DNA from: CAWAMR01 sp963783095
GTDB taxonomy: Bacteria; Planctomycetota; Planctomycetia; Gemmatales; Gemmataceae
Reading direction: 5' to 3'
NCBI GenBank assembly: GCA_963783095.1
Contig: CAWAMR010000016.1
Location: 1-64,000 of the forward strand
Length of the DNA: 64,000 bases
Below are positions 1 to 9,433 of the stretch, piece by piece. How positions within the stretch are numbered: position 1 is the first letter of the stretch; the number at the start of each line of letters is the position of its first letter. A program made the translations under genes and the position numbers. Under the pieces are notes generated by a model, which saw only the letters and a program-made list of their open reading frames with translations, did no database searches and had not been told where the DNA came from.

Positions 1-95
1 GGCCGTAGCAGCGGCTTCCAACCGCCGAGAGGTTGCACACGGCAGCAGGATGCCGCTACGACGGCATCCCCCAGAGAAGTTGGCTGCACCCAGCT
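1..95. repeat. Partial palindromic intergenic repeat
   Basis: This is an imperfect palindromic tract built from GTAGC(A)GCGGCTTCCA and CCGCTACGAC blocks, followed by CCCCAGAGAA and a GTGG/TTGG...CACCC tail. The same blocks in the same order occur at 26684-26780, so I read it as another copy of that family, truncated by the window edge or diverged. No gene is visible from here to the start of the membrane protein at 296. Confidence 0.4.
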
Positions 96-295
96 GATTG
101 CACGTTTCATCAGGATCGATCCCCTCGCGGGGGTCACCGGTTCTTCCGGACAATCGCGCGGGATTCGAGACCCCCGGTCCGATCGAGGACGTGCGTGAAC
201 ATACTTCTTGCGTGCACGTCAACGCTGCAATAGTATTGATGTTGTTGGTTGTAAAACCGCATGTCCGGGCCTCCCTGGAGACGAGATCAGAGATT

Positions 296-1399
296 ATGGA
301 CACTCGCAGGGTAATCGCACTTGGCATCGGCTCACGGCTGGTAGTCGTGATGGTCGGCTGCTTCCTCCCACACCTCAATCTGTCCAAAGTCGGCCCGGAC
401 CTCCAGTTCCCGGACGCTCCGGCGGCCGAACTGGAAGACGGCACCCGAAAGCTGATCCAGCCCTGGTACCGCTGGGACGCCAAGTGGTACGCCCGGATCA
501 GCCGAGAAGGTTACAGCCACGACCCGTTGGCGCGGTACAACTCGACCGCCTTCCTGCCCCTACTGCCAGTGCTCATGTCGGCCGGGGCGATGGTCGGTCT
601 GGACCGTTACTGGGTCGGCCTGCTGCTGGCGAACGCCGCCTTCGTAGTTGGTCTATGGGCCTTCGCTCAGGTGGCGTTCAAACTCGCCGGTGATGCCGGA
701 CTGGCGTGGCGGGCGTGCTTACTCTTGGTTGCCTACCCGTGGTCTTGGTACTATTCAGCTCCTTATCAGGAGTCATTCGGGTTCGCATTCAGCGCGCTTG
801 GAGTGCTGGCCTGGGTGAGCGGTCGGCCCGTGGCCGCGGGGGCCGCTGGAGCAGCCGGCTTGGTCGCCCGGTTAGCCGCCATCGCGTTCCCGATCGCTGT
901 AGTGACCGAGTGGGCCTGGGCCAAACTCCGCCGCAGGCCGGCACGCCTCTACGCTTGGCCAGTGGCAATCGCGTGCGGCCTCGGTCTCGGCCTGTTCTTC
1001 GGCTACTTCTGGTACGAGTTCGGGGACTTTTTGCTGCACGTGAAGGCCCAAAGCGGTTGGCGGGGCCAAGGGGTCGGGCTACAACAGCTGGCGACGGCGC
1101 TGTTCGTGCCGCCAACTGAAACCAACGTAATGAAGGATTACGTGGTCACTTGGCTGTTTTTGGCGGCGGGTGCATACATGCTCTTGAAGCAGGGGCCGTT
1201 CTGGGGCCTGTTGGTGTTGGTGCCGGTTGCCATCCCACTCACCTCTGGGACGGTAATGAGTATGTCTCGTTTGGCTTTGATGAGTTACCCAGCCTTTCTG
1301 GTATTTGCCGACGTCGTCCGCAGTCGCTATTTGGTAGCGGTTTTGGTCGCCGCCGGGCTGGTCTTACAGGTGCTGTTGCTCCAGCGATTCATCGGCTAA
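296..1399 (+). CDS. PIG-V-like integral membrane glycosyltransferase
   Basis: This 367-residue polytopic membrane protein has about eight to nine hydrophobic stretches. After the first membrane segment comes an extracytoplasmic loop with WYRWDAKWYARISREGY (residues 57-73). This W-D-x-x-WY-x-x-I-x-x-x-GY signature is typical of PIG-V-type mannosyltransferases, GT-C enzymes that use polyprenyl-phosphate sugars, and the Asp is the expected catalytic-loop residue. I chose the ATG at 296 because the membrane segment follows directly and a GGAG lies upstream. An in-frame start at 98 would add 66 residues of low-complexity sequence overlapping a repeat. Substrate unknown; a role in glycosylating cell-surface proteins or lipids is inferred. 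Confidence 0.7.
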   Translation: MDTRRVIALGIGSRLVVVMVGCFLPHLNLSKVGPDLQFPDAPAAELEDGTRKLIQPWYRWDAKWYARISREGYSHDPLARYNSTAFLPLLPVLMSAGAMVGLDRYWVGLLLANAAFVVGLWAFAQVAFKLAGDAGLAWRACLLLVAYPWSWYYSAPYQESFGFAFSALGVLAWVSGRPVAAGAAGAAGLVARLAAIAFPIAVVTEWAWAKLRRRPARLYAWPVAIACGLGLGLFFGYFWYEFGDFLLHVKAQSGWRGQGVGLQQLATALFVPPTETNVMKDYVVTWLFLAAGAYMLLKQGPFWGLLVLVPVAIPLTSGTVMSMSRLALMSYPAFLVFADVVRSRYLVAVLVAAGLVLQVLLLQRFIG

Positions 1400-1446
1400 G
1401 GGCGTGCCAAACCAGCGCTGGTGCGACCGGGGGAAGAAACACCACC

Positions 1447-1728
1447 ATGTACCCATTTGTCGCGAAGCTTGGTGTCAGCAACCGGCGTACCAGCCCCCAG
1501 GCTGTGGTCGTCGAGCCCTGGGCTAACGATTACACACTGTTGTCGGGTGAAGAACTTGAAATCATCGCGTTCGGGGATGCAGAAATGCCTTGGTTTCATG
1601 TGGTGGAATGGGACGGAACCTCGCAGATATACTGCGAGGAGACCGCTGTTTTCAAGGTAGTCCAGAATGGCGTTGAAATTGAATGCGGGCACAACCGGCA
1701 ACCCAAGGAAAGCCCAAAGAAATCATGA
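1447..1728 (+). CDS. Small hypothetical protein (93 aa)
   Basis: This short soluble protein has VVVEPWANDYTLLSGEELEI in its N-terminal half, a Trp/His/Glu-rich middle and a Lys-rich tail. Small proteins with a VVVEPW...GE core are common in planctomycetes, but I know of no assigned function. It begins at an ATG 47 bases after the membrane glycosyltransferase and ends two bases before the convergent haloperoxidase-like gene, leaving no room for a separate terminator. Confidence 0.6.
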   Translation: MYPFVAKLGVSNRRTSPQAVVVEPWANDYTLLSGEELEIIAFGDAEMPWFHVVEWDGTSQIYCEETAVFKVVQNGVEIECGHNRQPKESPKKS

Positions 1729-1730
1729 AG

Positions 1731-3242
1731 CTACGGCCGAATCTTCGCGGTGCCGTTGAAATAAGCCTGGTACTTCGGCCAACTCCAGGTCGCAAGTTCG
1801 CGGCCGACGCGTAGCCCAACATTGTTATCCACCGGGATGTGATACCCACCCATCGCACGCGACAGCGCTGCCATTTCAGCGGTCCCACTCCAAGTCGGCA
1901 GATCGAGCATCACGAAGTCGCCGGCAACTTTTTCGGTCAACTCGCAGTGTCTGCGGCGTTCCGCGAAGCCGAACTTGTCGGAACCTGTGAATAACTCGAT
2001 CGCTTTCGAGCTCGCACCGCTCACCGTGGCGTGTCCGCTGGTATATCCGGGAAACGGCGGCGTGATGAACGACAGAGGCGAATACGGATGCCAGTCCTCC
2101 GCCGGCATCTCTTTCACTCCGCCGGAAATACCAGCCCAGCCGATAACCTTTTGCCCTTTGTAATAATGACGAACCAGAGTCCACGGACGAGAGGAGTCGT
2201 AATAGCGTTTCGTTTCCCAGCAGGAGATAAAAGCGTCGTTCGCAACATTCGCAACCACGAAGTAAAGCTTGACATCCTTATCGAGGTCGTGTTTGTCGCG
2301 GCGCGACACATCCTGGGCAAAGCGAAGCCAATGGCCGCTTTGGCCCGTGGACCGGGGGCCGTCGCGCATGAATTCCACGATGGCCTTCTGCTCCTTGGTC
2401 AGATGAGCGTTATAGGCGAGAACCTGGGCCGTTTCTTTCTTCAGAAGCTCGTTATCGGTTGTCGTTTTGGGTGGTGGGCCGGGACGAAACTGGCTGCAAC
2501 TTTCCAGAGCGAATGTCTTGACGCGATACCAGTGCGGGGTGAGGAATCCCGGAGTCACTTTTTTCCCGTTCGGCAAGGTAAATTCGATCGGCTGCCAGCG
2601 ATCCGGGTCAATGATCTTATCGGGCGGGTTGACAGGCTGATAGTACGTGTAGTCGGAGTAGGGCGTTCCATCCCCACCGGCTTCGTCGCCGAGTTGATTG
2701 GCACCGTCATGTTTACGGTAGTTGATGACTTCCTGAGCAGCAATGTTGCCAATCCCGGCGGGAGTTGTCCGGTCGGTCGAGACGATGTTCGGATCGTAGC
2801 CGAGGCTTTTCATCTGGCCGGCAAGCCATTCCTTCGATTCCGGATAAACGAATACAAGCGACTGAAACGAGGCATAACTGATCGCCTCCTTTTTATTCTT
2901 CAACGTATGTTCCGACTTGGGTCTGCGCAATTGACCCCCGAGGCGAGACCCAACCGCTTTCTCGTCGTACGCAGCCCAGGCATCATACATCGCAGTAGCC
3001 CAGATCGCGAGGGTTCGTGCGATGATCGTCGGCCGGGCCGCGTGAAGATCAACCTCGCGTGCGGTAGCTTCCTCCGCTATGTCGAGCCATATATACGCGA
3101 GCGAAACGCCGGATTTGTCGTCGATGCCCAGGAACTTGTGAAGTGGTTTCTCGGCGGGGGGTTTGCTTTGTCCCGACGCGATCGGAACAATGCATGCGAC
3201 AAGGAACGTTGAGAGACAGAGAGCCAATGGTCTGAGTGTCAT
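1731..3242 (-). CDS. Secreted vanadium haloperoxidase / PAP2-superfamily protein
   Basis: This 503-residue protein has an N-terminal signal peptide (MTLRPLALCLSTFLVACIV). Vanadate/phosphate-binding signatures of the vanadium-dependent haloperoxidase and PAP2 acid phosphatase superfamily appear in order: KRYYDSSRP (Lys345, Arg352), TSGHAT (about residues 401-406) and a C-terminal R-x(5)-H with following Asp (Arg462, His468, Asp471). The all-helical N-terminal region rich in YDAWAAY-type sequence fits bacterial vanadium haloperoxidase-like proteins. It probably acts in the periplasm or outside the cell. Haloperoxidase versus phosphatase activity cannot be decided from sequence. I chose the ATG at 3242 because the signal peptide begins there; an in-frame start at 3296 would add 18 residues. 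Confidence 0.75.
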   Translation of the reverse strand: MTLRPLALCLSTFLVACIVPIASGQSKPPAEKPLHKFLGIDDKSGVSLAYIWLDIAEEATAREVDLHAARPTIIARTLAIWATAMYDAWAAYDEKAVGSRLGGQLRRPKSEHTLKNKKEAISYASFQSLVFVYPESKEWLAGQMKSLGYDPNIVSTDRTTPAGIGNIAAQEVINYRKHDGANQLGDEAGGDGTPYSDYTYYQPVNPPDKIIDPDRWQPIEFTLPNGKKVTPGFLTPHWYRVKTFALESCSQFRPGPPPKTTTDNELLKKETAQVLAYNAHLTKEQKAIVEFMRDGPRSTGQSGHWLRFAQDVSRRDKHDLDKDVKLYFVVANVANDAFISCWETKRYYDSSRPWTLVRHYYKGQKVIGWAGISGGVKEMPAEDWHPYSPLSFITPPFPGYTSGHATVSGASSKAIELFTGSDKFGFAERRRHCELTEKVAGDFVMLDLPTWSGTAEMAALSRAMGGYHIPVDNNVGLRVGRELATWSWPKYQAYFNGTAKIRP

Positions 3243-3349
3243 AATACGCTTTCGGATGTACAAGATAAAGGAATGATGTGATTCTGAAATAGTCATCCAA
3301 GGCAGTCTGTCGTGAAGCGTTCGGTTTTCTTGTAGTAAAAATACGACAA

Positions 3350-4021
3350 CTAGCCGACGATGTCGTTTTCCAGAGCAAAGCGAATGATTTCTGCGGTGGT
3401 GTGAAGATGGAGCTTTTCGAGGAGTCGAGCACGATAGGTGGAAGCACTGCTTGTGCTAATGCTCAACCGGCGAGCGCACTCCTTTAGGCTCATGCCCGCT
3501 CCGAGAACCCGGAGCATCTCAAACTCGCGCTGGGAAAGCGACTCCAACCCGACACGGTCTTTCTTGGGACGCCGAAGATGCTGGATCACCCGTTGCGATA
3601 CCTTTGGGGAGACATAAATTTCACCGGACGAGACGGCCTGTATGGCCTGCACCAACTCACTGACCGCGGCCGACTTGACGACGTAGCCATGAGCGCCGCT
3701 TTCCAACACCGTGACCGCATAATGAATGTTCTCGTGAACCGTCAAGACCAGGATCTTGAGTTCCGGCAATCTGCGAAGGAGTTCGGCGATGGCCGTGGGA
3801 GCATCGAGATCGGGCATACTGTAGTCCAAAACCAGGACATCCGGAGCTGCATTTTGCTGCAGCCTCCAGAGTCTCGGGGCCGGTTGCCGCCTGTTGCACC
3901 ACGCGAATGGAATCGCTGTCTTCGAGGATTTGCGCCAGCGCTCGCGCACCATGGCATGGTCGTCGGCTAGCAATACGCGAATCATTCCCTGAGTTGACAT
4001 CTCGGTTCTCGTCGAAGTCAT
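3350..4021 (-). CDS. NarL/FixJ-type response regulator (double frameshift in receiver domain)
   Basis: This is a two-component response regulator of about 220 residues. The receiver domain has the acidic pocket LLADDHAMVRE, the phospho-acceptor Asp in VLVLDYSMPD, a conserved Thr in LVLTVHE and Lys in GYVVKSA. The C-terminal LuxR-type helix-turn-helix includes LSQREFEMLRVLGAGMSLKE. Between MVRE and APDVLV the frame as read makes no receiver sequence, but the adjacent frame restores L-A-Q-I-L-E-D-S and VVQQAATGPETLEAAAK. Two compensating indels at about 3867 and 3943 therefore corrupt helix 1 and strand 2. The ATG at 4021 overlaps the kinase stop (ATGA), indicating translational coupling to the sensor gene upstream. 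Confidence 0.85.
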   Translation of the reverse strand: MTSTRTEMSTQGMIRVLLADDHAMVRERWRKSSKTAIPFAWCNRRQPAPRLWRLQQNAAPDVLVLDYSMPDLDAPTAIAELLRRLPELKILVLTVHENIHYAVTVLESGAHGYVVKSAAVSELVQAIQAVSSGEIYVSPKVSQRVIQHLRRPKKDRVGLESLSQREFEMLRVLGAGMSLKECARRLSISTSSASTYRARLLEKLHLHTTAEIIRFALENDIVG

Positions 4022-5780
4022 GAATCAGAGGTTTGAGGCAAGGGAATGGTAACGTGCAGTTCCGTACCCGATCCCGGTTGGGCGTTTACGACAAATGTGC
4101 CGTCCAAGAGTTCTGCCCGTTCTCTCATGCCGATGATGCCGAGCCGCCCGGAATCCAGCGCATCGGAGGGAAGGCCAATTCCATCATCTCTCACCGTCAA
4201 AGAAACAAACTTCTTCGTTACCTGCAATTCCACGAACACCGATGAAGCCTGGGCATGCTTGGAGACGTTGGTCATGGCCTCCTGCAGAATGCGGTAGATA
4301 TTGCCGCTCACGGTCGTCGGCACTAGCACCTTTTCGAAGGACAGTATCGTCCGGGTGGAAATGCCGGTCCGCTGTTCGTATTCGCTGAGGAAACTCTGGA
4401 CGGCATCCTTCAACCCCAAATCGTCGAGGAGAGTCGGTCGTAAGCGAGTGGAAAGTTCATGGATGTGCTCCAGAAGGAAACCGGCACCTTGTAGACGCGG
4501 GCGATCCATTCATCGCGCCGGGTACTCTCGTTTGACTGTGCCGCCCGCTGAAGATCGAGAGTAATGCTGGTCACCAGTTGGCCCAATTCATCGTGCAAAT
4601 CGCGTGAGACTCTTCGCCGTTCATCCTCTTGCGCAGTGAACAGGCGAGCCGACAGGTCGCGCAAACGCGCTGCCGTGGCCGCAAGTTCCTGCTGGTGGAC
4701 TTCGCGCAGTGCCGCAATGTAGGCAAGATACCAGGTCAGAAAAAAAAGGACGAAGAGCAAAACGGCGAAGAGCAACAGCAAGCCACGGAATAATCGCGCC
4801 GTTCGAACTTCCAGTACTTCCGGTGCTGTGTGTGCGACCACGATCAGTTGTGCGTCACGGGAACTTGTGTTGCCATGTTCGCCGGGTGCATCGACTTCCT
4901 TCGGCGACAATGCGCGGACAGTAAACAGGCCGTGTTGGGTTCGAAATTGGCTGTTCTCGTCGGAGACGAGGCGCTGCCACTCGGCGGGGAATTGCGACGC
5001 GAACGTGCGGTCGTGGCCGAACATGAAACCCCATTCATCATCCGGATTTGGACCGCTGAGGTAAAACCCTTCGCGATTGAGCAGCCAGACTTCTCGGCGA
5101 TTCGCCGGCGATAATTCCGTAAGCTTCTCGATCAATCCCGCTCCCAAATAATTCAGGATGAGAATGCCGCGCTCTGCGCCTTGCCGGTCATACACAGGGG
5201 TGGCAAAGCGGATCGTTGGCTTCAACGGTCTTTCGACTTCGCCATACTCGACGTTCAGGTCGAAGGGCGAAACGAAGACTTGCCCGCGATCGAGGAGCAT
5301 GGTTTGAGCGAAATAGCAGTGCTCCGCCTTGGCTTGAAGCTCATTCTCGGAAATAAAAGCGGGCCGTCCGTTGTTGGAGTTCACCCGTATGCGTTCCCGG
5401 CCGGTAGAATCGAGAAAGCGAATCTGGTCGTACACGCCGCGCCGGCGACAGAACAAGACATATTCATCCTGAAGTTCCAGGCGACTATCTTCTCTGCCCG
5501 AGAGAAAGTTGTGCAAGGCAGCTTGATCCGACAAGTAAAGCAGGTCGGACTCAACCGATTTCAGTTCGCGATGGATGATATCGATGCACAAATCGACTCG
5601 GTGCTTGCCCGACTGTTCGGCCAGAGCATCCTCATTGGTCAATTCTTGATAATAGAGAGTCCAGCCAACGCCACCGATGAGAAAAGCGGCGGGAAGAAAC
5701 AGGAACAGCAGCCACCAGAGGACTTGGGACGAAAAGAAACTGGGCGGTTGCGAAACCAAGCGAGCAGAGGAAGAGTTCAT
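4018..5780 (-). CDS. NarL-family sensor histidine kinase (one frameshift)
   Basis: This membrane sensor kinase has about 587 residues after frame repair. In order it has a first transmembrane segment (WWLLFLFLPAAFLIGGVGW), an extracytoplasmic Cache-like sensor region of about 280 residues, a second membrane segment (LLLLFAVLLFVLFFLTW), a HisKA_3 dimerisation helix with the phospho-accepting His in RRVSRDLHDELGQL, and an HATPase_c domain with N box (LQEAMTNVSKHA), G1 (DDGIGLP) and G2 (GMRERAELLDG). The frame breaks near 4488, between HisKA_3 and the ATPase; one missing C restores A-R-R-L-Q-G-A-G-F-L-L-E-H. It is co-transcribed with the response regulator. The signal sensed is unknown. Confidence 0.85.
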
Positions 5781-5842
5781 AGCACGTCCCAACCGCACTC
5801 TGCACGCGCAGCGTGAGGAGTGCGATTTCAGTCAACGACTGT

Positions 5843-8800
5843 TTACTCTCGCCCGGACGACGACCCACGAAGGGCGGTTGTTATGGGTTCTCCAGGTCGT
5901 GGTGCAATCGTCTTTCCCGGGGTGACGGTCTCGACGGCCAGATCCGGGTTCTTCGACTCATCAACCACGATATGTCGATCGCCCTTCAAGTTCTTCAGAA
6001 CCTGAACCTCACCGGAGGGCCATCGGATGGTCAAACTTTCGACGGTCTCGGCATCGCCAAGGCCGAAATGGACCATACTGGGAGCCTGGGACAAGAAGCT
6101 GTTGACCGGATAAAGTTCGCGAACGAGTTGTTGACCCTTCACCACGGCAACGAGTCGAGCACCGATTCCCAATCGGTTGCTCTTCTCACCGCGCAGCGAG
6201 ACCTTCAGGTAGTGCCTGCGCGGCAAGTGGTTTTCATAATACGAAAGCGGAAACCCACCAGCCGCCCGCACGATCAAGTCCATTTGACCCACGTTGCGGA
6301 AATCGGCGGCGACCGCAGCACGCCCATCGCCATCGTTGTCGGCACCGGTGAGGTGGCTGATATCGAGAAAGTTTTCCCCCTTCACATTCCAGAACGTCCG
6401 TTGCCGCTCAAAAGCACTAAGGTTATGTCCTTGTTGGACGATTTTCCACGGGTTGCCAACCCAGAATTCACTCAGGGAATCGTCCAGTTTCCCGGGTGTG
6501 GGAATATTACAACCGCGATTGCAAGGCTGTGACACGACAGCCATCCAGACGCAGTTTCACCCATCGGGTTCGTCGCGGTTTCTGCTGCTGAAACCGGCGG
6601 TTGCATAAATATCGAGCCAGCCGTCGTTGTCGAAATCGGCCAGGCATGGCCCATAGGCCCAGCCGACCGCGGCCACCCCCATTTGCGGTCCGACTTGTTC
6701 GAACTTCAAGTTTCCTCGATTGAGATGGAGTTGACTGCCGCCCACAAACCGCCGCAATTTCTCCATGATCTCGGGTGTGTATGAGTCGGGAGCCATGTTG
6801 CCGATAACACGTTTGCCGGCCTTGGAGTACATGTTTGCACAATAGATATCGATTTTGCCGTCGTTGTTTACATCGCCGACGGTAAACCCCATCGTCCCAA
6901 AATCAGCTGGCCGATCGGCCAAATGTTGCGATGAGAAAGTGCCATCGCGGTTGTTGATCATTAGCTGGCCGTCTCCAAACTCGTTGCCTACATACAAATC
7001 GGGCCAACCATCGTTGTTGGCATCGAGCCAGGCGGAGTTAAAAACCGATATGCCTTTGCACAGAGTCCCACTGGATCGGGTAACATTCTCAAATACCCAA
7101 TCTCCCTTATTATGCAAGAGAATGTGACCTTTTGAATTGCGCGTTCGGCCGTTCAACCAGGAATTGTCATCCGGACTCGAATGTCGATTGAAGTACAGAT
7201 CCATCCTTCCATCCCGGTCATAATCCGCGACGCTGATGTTTAGAACATCCGGTGGAATGCGTGGTTGAAATCGGCTGGTGTAATCGGTAAAGCGCTTGCC
7301 TTCGTCATTGCGATAGACCTTCCCGCTCAGGATCAGGTCTTCCCAGCCATCGCCGTCAATATCCACCCAGGCTGCCGCTGACGTGCCCAGGTTCGTCGTC
7401 GGCAAACCGACGGTTTCCGTCACGTCCACGAATTGCCCGGTGGGACTGCCCTGGTACAGCGAGTATCTGTGAATATCGGTGATTAACACATCAAGGATGC
7501 CGTCTCGATTAAAATCGCAGACAAATGCGCCTCCGGTGCTAGCCTTGAAACCATTCTTGTCAACCTTCCAGTTGTCGTACAGTTTTGAGCCGTCCAAACC
7601 TCGTTGCCGAGAAACTTCTGAAAACATGTACCTCGGCGCTCGGGCTGTGAGCACTTGCACAATGTGGGCTTCTTGCAACCAACCTTTTTCGACCAGTAAT
7701 TCCTTGGTCGGAAGTTGCGCAATTCGAAATCGCAACACCACAACCGCCTCCGCAGGCGCATCCTTCGCTTGTTCGCCGTGAAGCCGAAGCTGGGCAGTGC
7801 CTTCCCATGGTCCTGTGATTTGTTTCCGCCTGATTGGCCCGAGGGACATAAGCGACAACTTGACCGTTGGTTCTTTCGAGAAAACTTGGCGCAACTGCTG
7901 AAGTCTTGCAATGAAACTGTCCCGATCGAGTTTCGATCCCGGCCGGCCGCTGTCCTCCAACCGTTCAACCGTGGCAAAACTAGTGACCGATTGGATGCGC
8001 TTGGGCTGACTGAGGTCGGTGCCGCGAAAATCATCGGCGAATAGCTTTTGCAGAGCCTTTGAGTCGTTTTTCCGCAGTGCCACGGCGAGAGCTGGGAACC
8101 CATGTTTGGTCAAGAGGTTCCCGTGGTGTTCGATGTCCCAAAGGTAGACTGTCTCGCCTTCGGGTAATTCCACCTCGGCAGACTTCTCCATGGTTTTCTC
8201 GATCAAGGCGATTGCAGGTGCACCGATTTGTTTCAGGGAAGTGTCGATCGCGTCACGAATAAAGGGCTGGGCCGTTTTCCGAAAGAGCGCAAGAGCGGCT
8301 CAGCACTGCGTGCTTGCTCTCCAATTTTTCCCACGCCAATGATGGCCGCGTAGCGCATTGAATCCGGATTGTCCTCTTTGAGGACGCCGATCAGGGTCTC
8401 CAATCCTCCCGTGGATCCCTCGCTCGCTCGTCCCAAAGCCACGAGTGCATTTTCCTGAATCGTCAGGGGGAAGTCCCCGATCTTCACATCGTTTTTGTCA
8501 TCTGCTGCTGCGCGGATGAGTGCGGGGATAGCAGCCCGAGCATCTGCTCCGAGTCTCTCAATAGTCAACAGGGCGTACTTGCGTACTATCTCGCTGTGGT
8601 CCGACAGTGCCAAGCTCAATTCCGCAACTGCCAACCGGGAGGCGGGGCCCATCTTCAGGAGTGCGATTGCAGCTTGGATTCGCACAGTTTCTTCCGGATC
8701 ATGCAACATAACGGTACTCAAGGCCGGAATCGTCTCAGCTGCTACCTGACCAAACTCTCCTAACCCTGAAGCGGCCTGAGCCCGTTCCAGAGCGTCGGGA

Positions 8801-8958
8801 CTTTTCAAGTCGTTCGTCCATATCTCCCATTGGTTAACGGGAGTTGTCCCGGAATTGTTTTCAGCGAACCAATTCCCCAGAAAAAACGGGGTGTTGGGGA
8901 TGGCGAGCGCCAATGCCGTCAACACCACAAAACCAATTGCGATGCGACGTGAGGTCAT
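5843..8958 (-). CDS. HEAT-repeat / FG-GAP / ASPIC-UnbV protein, candidate selenoprotein
   Basis: This is one gene of about 1038 codons. It starts with a membrane anchor or signal (IAIGFVVLTALALAI), followed by HEAT-type repeats (about residues 40-270), FG-GAP/VCBS beta-propeller repeats with calcium-type motifs (DFNRDGILD, DIDGDGWED, DYDRDGRMD, DVNNDGKID, DFDNDGWLD), and a C-terminal ASPIC/UnbV domain (NRLGIGARL, VHFGLGDAE, IRWPSGEVQ). One frameshift near 8290 lies between the HEAT and FG-GAP parts. The reading is then interrupted at 6557-6559 by UGA in the same frame (DEPDG-UGA-NCVWM), and family sequence continues on both sides. A hairpin starts 15 bases after the UGA. I interpret UGA as selenocysteine in a U-x-C motif. 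A genuine nonsense mutation or sequencing error is the alternative. Confidence 0.72.
6525..6559 (-). promoter_or_regulatory. Candidate bacterial SECIS element with in-frame UGA
   Basis: The UGA codon occupies 6559-6557. Fourteen bases later a perfect 6-bp stem (GGCUGU / ACAGCC, 6542-6537 with 6530-6525) closes a six-base loop, CGUGUC. Below it the helix can continue through A-U, G-C and U-A pairs separated by mismatches. The loop begins 21 bases after the UGA and carries G as its second base, matching the known bacterial SECIS rules on apical-loop distance and an early loop G. The loop shares CGUGU with the element at 25055-25092. Confidence 0.6.
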
Positions 8959-9433
8959 GATCGGTCCCCATTTATGGTGATGGTGCTGGATGGCCGAGAA
9001 AACACGTAAGATTGCGTTTTTTCGTCGCCTTTCAAAAGCACCACTCGAACTGTGAGTTGAATTTTGTTCTGTTGAAATATACCAAGCAACGGCACGGTGG
9101 ACAAGAATATTTTATGAGAAATGGGGTGGGGTGGCCGAACGGAAAGGAAATACCCACAAAGTTAGCTGAGCCAGATCAGTCAGCGGGATACACATCCTCG
9201 TTCTCAAAGCCTGGAAACGGTTGGGGTCAGATCCTTCGATAACGATATCGGACGGTTTGAACATGGAAAGCCCTTCTTGAAAATCCATGCAGATTGTCTT
9301 TAGCCTCTGGCATTTCCATCCGAAAAGGATTAAGATTTAAAAGTACCAGCGCCCACCTTCCTACCTACCCGACCCTTTTTTTCTCTCCTTGGGGTCGAAT
9401 CCTTCCTCTTCGGCGCGATTCGTTGGAGTTCTC
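8959..9433. other. Intergenic region with no recognised gene
   Basis: These 475 bases separate the divergently transcribed HEAT/UnbV gene and PSD1-DUF1549 gene, so promoters for both should lie here. I see no convincing coding sequence, RNA gene or long repeat. A T-rich tract sits just before the PSD1 gene. Confidence 0.5.

Noticed and set aside
2031..3212. Long open frame antisense to the haloperoxidase-like gene
   Set aside because: It mirrors a clear protein family on the other strand, and its translation has no recognisable motif.
8233..8300. Possible separate small HEAT-repeat gene ending at 8233
   Set aside because: The neighbouring frame continues the HEAT pattern into the FG-GAP protein, and the downstream part has no plausible start codon, so this is one frameshifted gene.
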